Of a DNA stretch of 64,000 nt, positions 9,303 through 18,199 are shown piece after piece. The notes beneath the pieces were generated by a model. That model searched no databases. It worked only from the letters and a program-made list of their open reading frames with translations, and was not told the DNA's origin. The stretch comes from Lachnospiraceae bacterium C1.1. GTDB lineage: Bacteria; Bacillota; Clostridia; Lachnospirales; Lachnospiraceae. Position numbers and translations under genes: made by a program. Location of the stretch: contig JAUISW010000001.1 in NCBI GenBank assembly GCA_030434875.1, positions 4,028,529 to 4,092,528 on the forward strand. The letters run 5' to 3'. Each line of letters begins with the position of its first letter. Position 1 is the stretch's first letter.

Positions 9303-9331
9303 TTGTTAAATAATTGTATTTGTGGTATAAA
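9303..9331 (+). promoter_or_regulatory. Sigma-A promoter for pckA
   Basis: TTGTTA (9303-9308) and TATAAA (9326-9331) are separated by exactly 17 bases and lie about 100 bases before the pckA start. The leader that follows contains a small GTGAAAAAA/TTTTTTCAC hairpin near 9354-9379. Confidence 0.6.
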
Positions 9332-9433
9332 TTAATATGGATTGTGAAAAAAACATCAGATTTTTTCACTTGGGCAGTTAGGCTTGTTTTGGATAGCTGT
9401 AAAAAATAATTTTAAGAAAAGAGGTTTAATTCT

Positions 9434-11047
9434 ATGGCAAACATTGATTTAACTCAGTATGGCATTACCGGAACAACTGAGATTGTTTACAACCCTTCAT
9501 ACGAGGATCTCTACAAGGCAGAGATGGATCCGTCTCTTGAGGGTTATGATAAGGGCGTTGAGACTGAGCTTGGTGCAGTTAATGTAATGACAGGTATCTA
9601 TACAGGTCGTTCTCCTAAGGATAAATTCATCGTTATGGATGAGAATTCAAAGGACACTGTATGGTGGACATCTGATGAGTATAAAAACGATAACCATCCT
9701 GCATCAGAGGAAACATGGGCTGCTGTTAAGGAAATAGCTAAGAAAGAGCTCTGCAATAAAAAGCTTTATGTTGTAGATGCATTCTGCGGTGCAAACAAGG
9801 ATACACGTATGGCTGTACGTTTCATTGTAGAGGTTGCATGGCAGGCTCATTTCATCAGAAACATGTTTATCAAGCCTACAGCTGAGGAAGAGGCTGATTT
9901 CAAGCCTGATTTCGTTGTTTACAACGCTTCAAAGGCAAAGGTTGAGAATTATAAAGAGCTCGGGCTCAATTCCGAGACAGCTGTAGTATTCAATATTACA
10001 AGCCGTGAGCAGGTTATCATCAATACATGGTACGGCGGAGAAATGAAGAAGGGTATGTTCTCAATGATGAACTATTACCTTCCTCTCAAGGGCATCGCTG
10101 CTATGCACTGCTCTGCAAATACAGATATGGAAGGCAAGAACACAGCAATCTTCTTTGGCCTTTCAGGAACAGGTAAGACAACCCTTTCCACAGATCCTAA
10201 GAGACTTCTCATCGGTGATGATGAGCACGGCTGGGATGACAATGGAGTATTTAACTTTGAGGGCGGCTGCTACGCAAAGGTTATCAATCTTGATAAAGAG
10301 TCTGAGCCTGATATCTACAATGCGATCAAGAGAGATGCTCTTCTTGAGAACGTAACAGTTGACGGCAACGGAAAGATTGATTTCGCAGATAAGTCTGTAA
10401 CGGAGAATACCCGTGTATCTTATCCTATAGATCACATTAAGAACATCGTTCTTAACGTTAATCCTACATCCTCAGGTCCGGCTGCTGAGAACGTTATATT
10501 CCTTTCAGCTGATGCATTTGGAGTACTTCCTCCTGTATCTATCCTTACACCTGAGCAGACACAGTACTATTTCCTTTCTGGCTTTACAGCAAAGCTTGCA
10601 GGTACAGAGAGAGGAATCACTGAGCCTACACCTACATTCTCAGCTTGCTTTGGTCAGGCATTCCTTGAGCTTCATCCTACAAAGTACGGCGAAGAGCTCG
10701 TTAAGAAGATGAAGAAGAGCGGTGCTAAGGCTTACCTCGTAAATACAGGCTGGAACGGCACAGGCAAGAGAATCTCCATCAAGGATACCCGTGGAATCAT
10801 TGACGCTATCCTCAATGGTGATGTAAATAAGGCTCCTACAAAGAAGATCCCGATCTTCGACTTTGAGGTTCCTACAGAGCTTCCCGGCGTTGATACAGGA
10901 ATCCTTGATCCTCGTGATACCTATGCTGATGCTTCTGAATGGGAGACAAAGGCAAAGGATCTTGCTGAGAGATTCATCAAGAACTTCAAGAAGTATGAAG
11001 GCAATGAAGCAGGTAAGGCACTTGTTGCTGCAGGCCCTAAGCTTTGA
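9434..11047 (+). CDS. pckA: Phosphoenolpyruvate carboxykinase (ATP)
   Basis: The 537-residue protein matches the ATP-dependent PEP carboxykinase family over its full usual length. The kinase P-loop GLSGTGKTT lies at residues 242-250, followed by the Gly-Asp-Asp-Glu-His-Gly metal and substrate segment. The N-terminal half carries a Thr-Gly-Arg-Ser-Pro-Lys-Asp-Lys substrate motif. The cytosolic enzyme interconverts oxaloacetate plus ATP with PEP, CO2 and ADP. In fermenting rumen and gut bacteria it often runs toward CO2 fixation into oxaloacetate, making ATP. The gene stands alone between its own promoter and a strong terminator. Codon use is strongly biased, as expected for an abundant enzyme. 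The start follows an AAGAGGT ribosome site. Confidence 0.97.
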   Translation: MANIDLTQYGITGTTEIVYNPSYEDLYKAEMDPSLEGYDKGVETELGAVNVMTGIYTGRSPKDKFIVMDENSKDTVWWTSDEYKNDNHPASEETWAAVKEIAKKELCNKKLYVVDAFCGANKDTRMAVRFIVEVAWQAHFIRNMFIKPTAEEEADFKPDFVVYNASKAKVENYKELGLNSETAVVFNITSREQVIINTWYGGEMKKGMFSMMNYYLPLKGIAAMHCSANTDMEGKNTAIFFGLSGTGKTTLSTDPKRLLIGDDEHGWDDNGVFNFEGGCYAKVINLDKESEPDIYNAIKRDALLENVTVDGNGKIDFADKSVTENTRVSYPIDHIKNIVLNVNPTSSGPAAENVIFLSADAFGVLPPVSILTPEQTQYYFLSGFTAKLAGTERGITEPTPTFSACFGQAFLELHPTKYGEELVKKMKKSGAKAYLVNTGWNGTGKRISIKDTRGIIDAILNGDVNKAPTKKIPIFDFEVPTELPGVDTGILDPRDTYADASEWETKAKDLAERFIKNFKKYEGNEAGKALVAAGPKL

Positions 11048-11079
11048 TCTTGAGCTGAAAAATTTTATAATGACTTTAG

Positions 11080-11111
11080 AAGGAGCATCCTCTTATGGGG
11101 ATGCTCCTTTT
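11080..11111 (+). terminator. Terminator after pckA
   Basis: AGGAGCATCC pairs with GGATGCTCCT around a short loop and is followed by TTT, 33 bases after the pckA stop. Confidence 0.9.
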
Positions 11112-11260
11112 GCACATAAAAAAACATCAATATAATGTTAAAATTGTCCCTATTATTTGATTAATATTTGTGATAACATACTTTTAGTCAACTAATTTGA
11201 TGTAAATAAATGATTAAATTTGGTCAATTAATCTAATAATAAGAGGAAAGAGGTTGGGAC

Positions 11261-13252
11261 ATGTATAATCCGGAAAAGTATCAGATACCATATTTTATGC
11301 CGAAGAAGCCTACATATAACTGGATAAAGCAGGATCATATCACTAAAGCACCGATATGGTGCAGTGTTGATCTTCGTGATGGAAATCAGGCACTTATAGA
11401 GCCCATGAGCCTTGACGAGAAACTTGAGTTTTTCAGAATGCTGGTTGAGATCGGCTTTAAGGAGATCGAGATAGGTTTTCCGGCGGCTTCGGATACAGAA
11501 TACAGGTTTGCGAGAACACTTATTGAAAACAACATGATCCCACAGGACGTGACTGTGCAGGTACTCACACAGGCAAGGGAACATATCATAAAAAAGACCT
11601 TTGAGGCGGTAAAGGGGGCTCCAAGGGCGATAGTACACCTGTATAATTCGACTTCTGTAGCCCAGAGGGAGCAGGTATTTAAGAAAGATAAGAAGGAGAT
11701 AAAGAATATAGCAGTTGAGGGGGCAAAACTTCTGAAAACCCTTGCAGATGAAACAAATGGAGACTTTCTGTTTGAGTATTCTCCCGAAAGCTTCCCCGGA
11801 ACAGAGGTAGAATATGCCATAGATGTCTGCAATGCAGTGCTTGATGTCTGGAAGCCGAAGAAGGAGAGCAAGGCTATCATAAATATTCCTACGACAGTTG
11901 AAAATGCCATGCCGCACGTATTTGCTACCCAGGTTGAGGCAGTAAGCAATTCCCTTAAATACCGTGATGCAGTAACACTTTCGATCCACCCTCATAATGA
12001 CAGGGGAACCGGTGTTGCAACTGCAGAGATGGCAGTTCTTGCAGGTGCTGACAGGATCGAGGGAACACTTTTCGGAAACGGTGAGAGAACCGGTAACGTT
12101 GATATAGTCACACTTGCGATGAACATGTTCTCACATGGAACAGATTCAAAGCTCGATTTCAGAAATATCAGCAGGATCGGAGAGACTTACGAGAGACTTA
12201 CGAGAATGAGGATCTACGAGAGACAGCCCTACGCAGGACAGCTCGTATTCACTGCTTTCTCAGGTTCACATCAGGATGCTATTTCAAAAGGATTTAAGTG
12301 GCATGACGAGCACCCGGATGAACCTTGGTCGGTACCTTATCTTCCTGTTGATCCTCACGATCTCGGAAGAGAGTATGACGGTGATGTTATCCGCATAAAC
12401 AGCCAGTCCGGAAAGGGCGGTGTAAGCTATATCCTTCAGCACAATTTTGGAATGTCCATTCCGAAGGAAATGCAGGAAGATGTCGGATATATGATAAAGG
12501 GCGTATCGGACAAGGAGCATGCAGAGCTTTCACCCGAGAGAGTCTATCATATATTTGAGGATAAATATATAAATAACGATGGAGTATTTTCCATACCGGC
12601 CTGCCATTTTGAGCAGGTAGACGGAATCCTTGCCCGTGTGACAATAAACAGAGGCGGTAAGGAAACAATGGTGGCTGCTAACGGAAACGGACGTCTCGAT
12701 GCCGTAAGTAATGCTATCAAGTCCTTCTTTAATATCAGCTATGAACTCTCGACTTACACAGAGCATGCATTGACAACGGGTTCATCCTCTAAGGCATGCA
12801 CTTATGTAGGAATCTGCTGTGCAGGAAAGCGCTACTGGGGTGTTGGAATTGATGAAGATATCATTAAGTCATCCATCAGCGCACTTACGGTTGCAGTAAA
12901 TCAGATCGACAGTATCAGAGAGACAAACCTTGATAAGGATCAGAGAATAACCGAGATCATTAATTTTATTCAGGAAAAATATCTTTCTGTAACACTTGAT
13001 GATCTTTCAAGGGAATTCTATCTTTCAAAACCGTATCTTTCCAAATATATTAAGGAAAAGTCCGGCGAGACCTTCAGTGAAAATGTCCAGAAGATCAGGC
13101 TTAAAAAAGCCTGCACACTTCTCAAAAACGGAAATATGAAGGTTGAAAAGGTAGCAGAAAATGTCGGATACCCGAGCGTAGAACACTTTAATCGCCAGTT
13201 CAAAAAGCGTTACGGTATGACACCGGTACAATACAGAAATTCATCTAAATAA
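11261..13252 (+). CDS. leuA: 2-isopropylmalate synthase fused to a C-terminal AraC-type HTH domain
   Basis: Residues 1 to about 555 form a class 2 LeuA. It has the Arg-Asp-Gly-Asn-Gln active-site start near residue 38, the metal-binding His-Pro-His-Asn-Asp (H243, H245), an Asn-Gly-Glu-Arg-Thr-Gly-Asn loop, and a C-terminal leucine-sensing regulatory domain. The enzyme condenses acetyl-CoA with 2-oxoisovalerate, the first committed step to leucine. Residues about 560-662 are an AraC/XylS-type DNA-binding domain with two helix-turn-helix units: one around Leu-Ser-Lys-Pro-Tyr-Leu-Ser, one around Val-Gly-Tyr-Pro-Ser-Val-Glu-His-Phe. The frame is continuous, so it is a true fusion in this sequence. 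A leucine-responsive enzyme-regulator is the obvious inference. No other leu genes are adjacent; a terminator follows. Confidence 0.93.
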   Translation: MYNPEKYQIPYFMPKKPTYNWIKQDHITKAPIWCSVDLRDGNQALIEPMSLDEKLEFFRMLVEIGFKEIEIGFPAASDTEYRFARTLIENNMIPQDVTVQVLTQAREHIIKKTFEAVKGAPRAIVHLYNSTSVAQREQVFKKDKKEIKNIAVEGAKLLKTLADETNGDFLFEYSPESFPGTEVEYAIDVCNAVLDVWKPKKESKAIINIPTTVENAMPHVFATQVEAVSNSLKYRDAVTLSIHPHNDRGTGVATAEMAVLAGADRIEGTLFGNGERTGNVDIVTLAMNMFSHGTDSKLDFRNISRIGETYERLTRMRIYERQPYAGQLVFTAFSGSHQDAISKGFKWHDEHPDEPWSVPYLPVDPHDLGREYDGDVIRINSQSGKGGVSYILQHNFGMSIPKEMQEDVGYMIKGVSDKEHAELSPERVYHIFEDKYINNDGVFSIPACHFEQVDGILARVTINRGGKETMVAANGNGRLDAVSNAIKSFFNISYELSTYTEHALTTGSSSKACTYVGICCAGKRYWGVGIDEDIIKSSISALTVAVNQIDSIRETNLDKDQRITEIINFIQEKYLSVTLDDLSREFYLSKPYLSKYIKEKSGETFSENVQKIRLKKACTLLKNGNMKVEKVAENVGYPSVEHFNRQFKKRYGMTPVQYRNSSK

Positions 13253-13276
13253 TTCAGATAAAAACTCCTTTCTTCT

Positions 13277-13315
13277 AAAAATCCCCGATAGTTGGATGAC
13301 TGTCGGGGATTTTTG
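13277..13315 (+). terminator. Terminator after leuA
   Basis: AAATCCCCGATAGT pairs with ACTGTCGGGGATTT, with one wobble pair, around a six-base loop. A T-run follows, about 25 bases after the leuA stop. Confidence 0.92.
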
Positions 13316-13487
13316 TGCTAAGTAACAGAATAAAGAGCTTAAAGCTTATTAATATAAATTGTGTGAAAATAAGTACTAAAATATACATATCGACAGATTG
13401 TATTATATTTTGACCAACGAAAAACGTGCATTATGCCGAAAGTATTAAATTTAGAGCGTATATTTTGTATATTTTTGCAAATTGTTA

Positions 13488-13496
13488 TGCTATAAT
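13488..13496 (+). promoter_or_regulatory. Extended -10 promoter for cheV
   Basis: TGCTATAAT (TG at 13488-13489, TATAAT at 13491-13496) gives a perfect extended -10, 40 bases before the cheV start. The upstream region is very AT-rich and shows no clear -35. No sigma-D pattern was found here. Confidence 0.5.
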
Positions 13497-13536
13497 TATT
13501 TTCAGATAACGACAAGCACTCTTGTGAGGTACGGGG

Positions 13537-14451
13537 ATGGAAACTAATATTTTACTTGAGAACGGCACAAATGAGCTCGAAATATTGGAATTTAAGTTGG
13601 ACGAAGATTCTTACGGCATAAATGTCGCTAAGATAAAGGAGATCATAACTTATCAGCCTGTGACTCCTGTGCCAAATTCACATCCGAGCATAGAAGGAAT
13701 ATTTATGCCGCGTGATACCATGATAACAGCTATTAACCTTAAGAACTGCCTGCAGCGCGGAAGCCAGGAAGGCGGAGGGCTTTTTATAATCACAAACTTT
13801 AATAAGCTCGACATTGCATTCCATGTTGATTCCGTAGTAGGTATTCACAGAGTATCCTGGGGCGATATCATTAAGCCTGATGCTACAGTGAATACGGTAG
13901 AAAGCGGAGTTTCAACAGGTATAGTCAAGTTTGACAACAGGCTGGTCATTATTCTTGACTTTGAGAAGATCGTAACAGATATAAGCCCTGAGACCGGACT
14001 CAAGGTTACAGAAGTTGAAGATTTCGGACAAAGAAGAAGAAGTGATGTACCTATCGTTATGGCAGAGGATTCTGCACTTCTTAATAAGCTTATCTCTGAT
14101 TCGCTTAAGAAGTCCGGATATACAAATCTTGTTAACTGCGTTAACGGTAAAGAAGCCTGGGATTTCATCAGTCAGTGCAGAGACGAAGGTACGCTTGACA
14201 AGAAAGTGGGACTGGTCATCACTGATATTGAGATGCCTATCATGGATGGACATCATCTTACCAAGCTTATAAAAACAGACGATACTACCAAGCACGTTCC
14301 GGTAATTATTTTCTCATCCCTTGTGAATGATGAAATGAGAAGGAAAGGAGAGCAGTTAGGTGCAGATGCACAGCTCTCGAAACCGGAGATAGGAAATCTT
14401 GTAAAAGAGATTGACACACTTCTGGACACTAAGGCATCACAAGCCGGATAA
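13537..14451 (+). CDS. cheV: CheV: CheW-like coupling domain fused to a receiver domain
   Basis: Residues about 10-155 form a CheW-type coupling domain. Residues about 165-300 form a response-regulator receiver with the acidic pair in Met-Ala-Glu-Asp, the phosphoacceptor D230 in Ile-Thr-Asp-Ile-Glu-Met-Pro, and the conserved K282 in Ser-Lys-Pro. This CheW-REC layout and the length of 304 residues are those of CheV. CheV couples chemoreceptors to the CheA kinase and adjusts sensitivity when phosphorylated. The start follows GAGGTACGGGG. The next gene encodes a protein with FliM-like CheY-docking motifs, so the two may act in one chemotaxis branch, although a terminator-like hairpin separates them. 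Confidence 0.93.
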   Translation: METNILLENGTNELEILEFKLDEDSYGINVAKIKEIITYQPVTPVPNSHPSIEGIFMPRDTMITAINLKNCLQRGSQEGGGLFIITNFNKLDIAFHVDSVVGIHRVSWGDIIKPDATVNTVESGVSTGIVKFDNRLVIILDFEKIVTDISPETGLKVTEVEDFGQRRRSDVPIVMAEDSALLNKLISDSLKKSGYTNLVNCVNGKEAWDFISQCRDEGTLDKKVGLVITDIEMPIMDGHHLTKLIKTDDTTKHVPVIIFSSLVNDEMRRKGEQLGADAQLSKPEIGNLVKEIDTLLDTKASQAG

Positions 14452-14467
14452 TTAGAAGACAGAATAT

Positions 14468-14500
14468 AAAACCCGGAATATCAATTTCCGGGTTTTATTT
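14468..14500 (+). terminator. Terminator between cheV and the FliM-motif protein
   Basis: AAAACCCGGAA pairs with TTCCGGGTTTT around a 7-base loop, and T-rich sequence follows. The next ribosome site begins only about 15 bases later, so read-through or attenuation is possible. Confidence 0.85.
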
Positions 14501-14530
14501 TTAACAGATTAATGTGAAGGAGCAAGTGCA

Positions 14531-16768
14531 ATGTCAGACGATCCTAATCATATCATGACGCCGGAAGAAATAGAAGCACTGCTTGCTCAGGTGCCGGAAA
14601 CCAAGGTAGAACCGGTCACAGACGAGGATCTGCATCTTGATGAAGAACCTCTTGCAATGGACAGAGCTGCAGAAAATAAGGAAATTATAGCTGAGGCTGA
14701 CCCCGCAGATGCCGGAGTGAGTCCTGTTTCTGATGATCCAAATCATATAATGACACCGGAAGAAATAGCGGCACTTATAAATGGCGGAGCGGTTGCTGAG
14801 CCCGAACCAGAGCCAGAGCCTGAACCTGAGCCGGAACCCGAACCGGAGCCTGAACCGGAACCAGAACTGGAACTCGAGCCAGAACCGGAGCCCGAACCAG
14901 AGCCAGAGCCGGAACCGGAGCCGGAGCCTGAACCGGAGCCCGAACCGGAGCCCGAACCGGAACCAGAACTGGAACTTGAGCCAGAACCGGAACCAGAGCC
15001 GGAGCCTGAACCCGAACCTGAACCGGAACTTGAAGCCATGCCGGAGTTTGAGGCAGAGCCGGAGCCTGAACCAGAATCTGCTCCGGAGCCGGCAGCAGAA
15101 GCTGCAGCAGCTTCGGGGGATGAAATGTCGGCAGATGAAATAGCGGATCTTTTAGATTCGATACCTGAGCTTGCAGACAGTCCGGAAGAAAAAACTGAGC
15201 CGGAGGCAGAAGCAGAGCCTTCACCGGCGGCTGAAGCGGCTATGGAAATAGCATCTGATGACATCGATATGGGAGTTGGAGACCTTGATCTGTCAGTTGA
15301 CAGCGAGGATAAGGATGTTACAGATATCATCGACAGCATGGGAGCTGATGATGAACTTTCTGAAATAAATGACCTGTTAAAACAGAGCGACAGCAATTCA
15401 ATGGCTGATGATGATGTGCTTGCACTTTTGGACAGCATAGAAGGAGACGGATCTGAAGCAGCTGGCGGAGAAGACAGCGGCGGATCAGATGACAACTCTG
15501 AAGCTGCAGCAGATGCCGGAGGTGGAGACGAGGCAGCCGGGGAAGAGACCGAGAAAAAGGGACTTTTCGGAAAGAAAAAGAAGAAAGAAAAGGATGATAA
15601 AAAGGATGGTGCTGAAAAAGCTCCTAAAAAAGGCGGCATAATCCAGAAAATAATCAGTCTTTTCTTTGATGAGGATGAACCTGAGGAAGATGATGACGGA
15701 GCGAGTGAAGCTACCAAGGAAAACCGCAAGGTCATCAAGGAAGCAGAAGAGAACGACAAGCAGAAAAAGAAAAAGAAGAAAGAAAAGAAACCCAAGGAAA
15801 AGAAAGAAAAGCCGCCGAAAGAGAAGAAGCCCAAAAAGCCTAAAGCTCCGAAGCCGCCAAAACCGGAGGAACCGCCGGGAAAGAAGATCGCGAAAAAGAA
15901 GATCTTTGCAGTTGTACTTTTCTTTGGATCACTGCTCGCCATGATCCTTGTCTGTCTCGCAGTATTTCCTAAGACAACCTACATTAATCTCGGAAAATCG
16001 CTTTACAAGGATGGCAATTATGAAGCGGCTTACGAGACGCTGGCAGGAATAGATGGACTTGACGATGAAACTTCATTGATCTATACAAATTCGGCAATGA
16101 TAATGAGACTTGACCGTAAGTATGATTCTTATGAGGATTATATGGACAGGGATAAGGCTCTCGAGGGACTTGATTCACTTATCCAGGGAGTTGCACTTTA
16201 TAATTATCTTCTTCCGGATGCCGAAGCAAACGGAATTTCTGAGCAGCTTAGCTCAGAGTACAATGAGATAATTACCGCACTCTCAGATAATTTTGGAGTT
16301 AGTGAAGAAAATGCCAATGAGCTTTTGAATATATCAGATAAGGTTGAGTATACATTGGCTCTTATGGATATCACGAATCCTGGCTGGAAGAGCGAAGTTG
16401 CAAAGCAGATCGATGAAGAGACCTATGAGGCTGTGCTGGAAGCCGAGAAGAAGAAGCGTAAGGAAGAAAGGGCAGAAGCGAAAGCTGAAGAACTTCCGTT
16501 CAAATATACGCCGGATGCCGATGCCTTCAGCAGCGGAGATGATGCTGAGACGGTCGATGATTCTGAAAATACAGAGGCTGAGGCAGGACAGGAAAATCCG
16601 GAAAACGGCGAAAATCCTGAGAACCCGGATCAGACAGCGCCTCCTGAAGATCAGGCAGAAGAAGCCGGAGAGAATGCCGACAGCGGAGATTCTGCCGAGG
16701 CAGAAGATGACGGGGATCTTCTTTATGAATTTAATGTAACTAAGGGCGAAGACGGAACATATAAATAA
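14531..16768 (+). CDS. Membrane protein with repeated FliM-like EIxxLL peptides and a long Glu-Pro repeat
   Basis: The 745-residue protein opens with a peptide of the form [10 protein letters not shown] (residues 9-18), repeated almost exactly near 74-83. A third related unit (Ser-Ala-Asp-Glu-Ile-Ala-Asp-Leu-Leu) lies near 200-208, and two looser ones near 275 and 295. FliM and FliY bind phospho-CheY or CheC through an N-terminal peptide of this type. Between units two and three is a Glu-Pro repeat of about 90 residues. Lys-rich segments follow, then a single transmembrane helix near 457-478, a TPR-like C-terminal domain probably outside the membrane, and an acidic tail. The N-terminus should be cytoplasmic. 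The start has a GAAGGAG site. I know no named family for the whole protein. Confidence 0.75.
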   Translation: MSDDPNHIMTPEEIEALLAQVPETKVEPVTDEDLHLDEEPLAMDRAAENKEIIAEADPADAGVSPVSDDPNHIMTPEEIAALINGGAVAEPEPEPEPEPEPEPEPEPEPEPELELEPEPEPEPEPEPEPEPEPEPEPEPEPEPEPELELEPEPEPEPEPEPEPEPELEAMPEFEAEPEPEPESAPEPAAEAAAASGDEMSADEIADLLDSIPELADSPEEKTEPEAEAEPSPAAEAAMEIASDDIDMGVGDLDLSVDSEDKDVTDIIDSMGADDELSEINDLLKQSDSNSMADDDVLALLDSIEGDGSEAAGGEDSGGSDDNSEAAADAGGGDEAAGEETEKKGLFGKKKKKEKDDKKDGAEKAPKKGGIIQKIISLFFDEDEPEEDDDGASEATKENRKVIKEAEENDKQKKKKKKEKKPKEKKEKPPKEKKPKKPKAPKPPKPEEPPGKKIAKKKIFAVVLFFGSLLAMILVCLAVFPKTTYINLGKSLYKDGNYEAAYETLAGIDGLDDETSLIYTNSAMIMRLDRKYDSYEDYMDRDKALEGLDSLIQGVALYNYLLPDAEANGISEQLSSEYNEIITALSDNFGVSEENANELLNISDKVEYTLALMDITNPGWKSEVAKQIDEETYEAVLEAEKKKRKEERAEAKAEELPFKYTPDADAFSSGDDAETVDDSENTEAEAGQENPENGENPENPDQTAPPEDQAEEAGENADSGDSAEAEDDGDLLYEFNVTKGEDGTYK

Positions 16769-16779
16769 AATTAATCAAT

Positions 16780-16828
16780 GACAATCACTTTTACCTATGC
16801 TAAGATGTAAAAGTGATTGTCTTTTTTT
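16780..16828 (+). terminator. Terminator after the FliM-motif protein
   Basis: GACAATCACTTTTAC pairs perfectly with GTAAAAGTGATTGTC over 15 bp, followed by seven T residues. Confidence 0.93.
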
Positions 16829-16896
16829 GGGTACAAAACACTAAAAAAGGAATGTCATTGGTTATAAAGTAAATTTTAGCTTAACGTAGGCGAAAA

Positions 16897-16916
16897 CCCA
16901 CAGGCTCGCCTGTGGG
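16897..16916 (+). repeat. Left-end hairpin of the first IS200/IS605 element
   Basis: A 9-bp perfect stem with a TC loop. Subterminal hairpins of this kind are bound by Y1 transposases. A TTGACA/TATAAT promoter lies just downstream, near 16935-16964, and should drive the element genes. Confidence 0.7.
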
Positions 16917-16995
16917 ATGAAGCCGTTTTCTTTTTGACACATACATAGAAATAATATATAATCTATGTAATGAATACATGAGGTACACAAAAATT

Positions 16996-17610
16996 ATGGA
17001 TAAAACCTACAAAGCAATCCAATACAAAGTAACCACAGTTACTGTTCAGTTAGTAGCCAGCACTTTGCTGCTGGCTACGTAAGAACATGAAGCGGGAGTG
17101 AGGGGCACCTTTTTTGCGTAGCAAAAAAATTAAAATGGTGCCCCGAATGTTGCAATTCAGTTGACAGCTTGGCTGACAACTGAATTGTAACTAACCACAC
17201 ATCATGATGCAGTTGTGGACAAGGAAGAACCTTGGAATAATTCTCCCGCATATGACACATTTGAAATGAGATATTGTATAGTGTCAACCGATACCGGTGA
17301 GGTTCTTGATGATGCTCAGGGGTATGGGTATAAAACAGCACAAAAGGCATATGCCGCTTTTGCATATAAAAATAGAGACAAGAATAAAGACAAGGGGCAT
17401 CTTGCAAAAAAGCGACATATTGAACAATGGATGAAAAAGAACAAGCCTTTTGTAAAACTGATGGATTCCTATGCATTTGAGATTGCTAAAGGTACAATGG
17501 CTCCCGACGATAAATTTGATGCAAAGTTTGTGAGGAATCTTTTAAGAGAAGAAAGTTTGGAACCCGATTTTACAGCTGGTGAATTATTGAAAGTATGGAG
17601 GGGCAGATAG
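16996..17610 (+). pseudogene. Small first gene of the IS element, interrupted by a MITE
   Basis: The ATG at 16996 begins Met-Asp-Lys-Thr-Tyr-Lys-Ala and runs into a MITE at 17038, where an in-frame TAA occurs at 17080. Deleting the MITE (17038-17191) and one 8-bp target copy restores one open frame: Lys-Val-Thr-Thr joins His-His-Asp-Ala-Val-Val-Asp-Lys and continues to the stop at 17610, giving 150 residues. The inserted length is 162 bases, a multiple of three. A GTG at 17215 could still start a shortened 131-residue product. The protein is basic and helical, of unrecognised family. It probably served as an accessory of the downstream RHH-tnpA-tnpB genes. Confidence 0.8.
17038..17191. mobile_element. 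154-bp MITE (type A) with 8-bp target duplication
   Basis: Its ends are imperfect inverted repeats, GTTACTGTTCAGTT and AACTGAATTGTAAC. It is flanked on both sides by TAACCACA (17030-17037 and 17192-17199). Internal hairpins include AGCCAGCA/TGCTGGCT and GGGGCACC/GGTGCCCC. It has no coding capacity. Truncated relatives occur at 42286 and 54186. Confidence 0.9.
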
Positions 17611-17793
17611 ATGGCACGACCTAAAAGTAATAACGTACAGATCAATATTTCTATTCCTTCCGAATGGAAAAAGGAACTGGAAAACCTTGCACGTATTTAT
17701 TCCGTTGAGGAAGGTGAAACCATAACATTTCTTGACCTGATGCGTAGGGGGATTCAGGAAAAATATCAGTTAGGAGTTAAGGACAATGAGTGA
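17611..17793 (+). CDS. Small ribbon-helix-helix (CopG/Arc-like) protein of the IS element
   Basis: The 60-residue product begins Met-Ala-Arg-Pro-Lys. It has a short beta strand (Val-Gln-Ile-Asn-Ile-Ser-Ile-Pro) followed by two helices, the layout of a ribbon-helix-helix DNA-binding protein. It starts directly after the stop of the broken gene and overlaps tnpA by eight bases, so the genes are translationally coupled. A role in binding the element's ends or repressing its transcription is plausible but inferred from fold and position only. Confidence 0.65.
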   Translation: MARPKSNNVQINISIPSEWKKELENLARIYSVEEGETITFLDLMRRGIQEKYQLGVKDNE

Positions 17794-18199
17794 GGAGCAA
17801 TATCATAGTGCTTCGCATTGCAAATATCTGATACAGTACCACATTATATGGTGTCCTAAATTTAGATTTTCAGTATTAAAAGGTAATGTTGAAGATACAC
17901 TCAGGCTGATACTTCAAAAAATCTGCAATGATTATAATTATCGTATTAAGGCACTTGAAGTAATGCCTGACCATATACATATTTTCATAGATGTCCCACA
18001 GACTGTTGCACCATGTGATGTTGTCAGAACTCTTAAAAGTATCAGTGCAATAGAACTATTCAGGACATTTCCGCAGCTTAAACAATTCTATGCAAGATGC
18101 GGCGTTTTGTGGTCGAAAGGATATTTTGTATCAACAGTAGGGCATATAAGCGAAGCTACGGTAATTAGATACATTGAGGAGCAGAAAAATCATGATTGA
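17786..18199 (+). CDS. tnpA: IS200-type Y1 HUH transposase TnpA
   Basis: The 137-residue protein has the standard length of an IS200 transposase. The His-hydrophobic-His metal motif is in Met-Pro-Asp-His-Ile-His-Ile-Phe. The catalytic tyrosine is expected in the C-terminal Arg-Tyr-Ile-Glu-Glu-Gln segment, behind the family motif Gly-Tyr-Phe-Val-Ser-Thr-Val-Gly. Such enzymes cut and rejoin single-stranded ends of IS200/IS605 elements. The start overlaps the RHH gene and the stop overlaps tnpB (ATGATTGA). No lesion is seen, so it may be active. Confidence 0.93.
   Translation: MSEEQYHSASHCKYLIQYHIIWCPKFRFSVLKGNVEDTLRLILQKICNDYNYRIKALEVMPDHIHIFIDVPQTVAPCDVVRTLKSISAIELFRTFPQLKQFYARCGVLWSKGYFVSTVGHISEATVIRYIEEQKNHD

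Noticed and set aside
11228..11995. A 255-residue minus-strand ORF across the start of leuA
   Set aside because: It is wholly antisense to conserved LeuA catalytic sequence and resembles no family.
14743..15942. A 399-residue minus-strand ORF, Ser/Gly-rich, opposite the FliM-motif protein
   Set aside because: It is the antisense shadow of the Glu-Pro repeat and Lys-rich regions, has no ribosome site, and shows simple repeat composition. The plus-strand frame has recognisable motifs.
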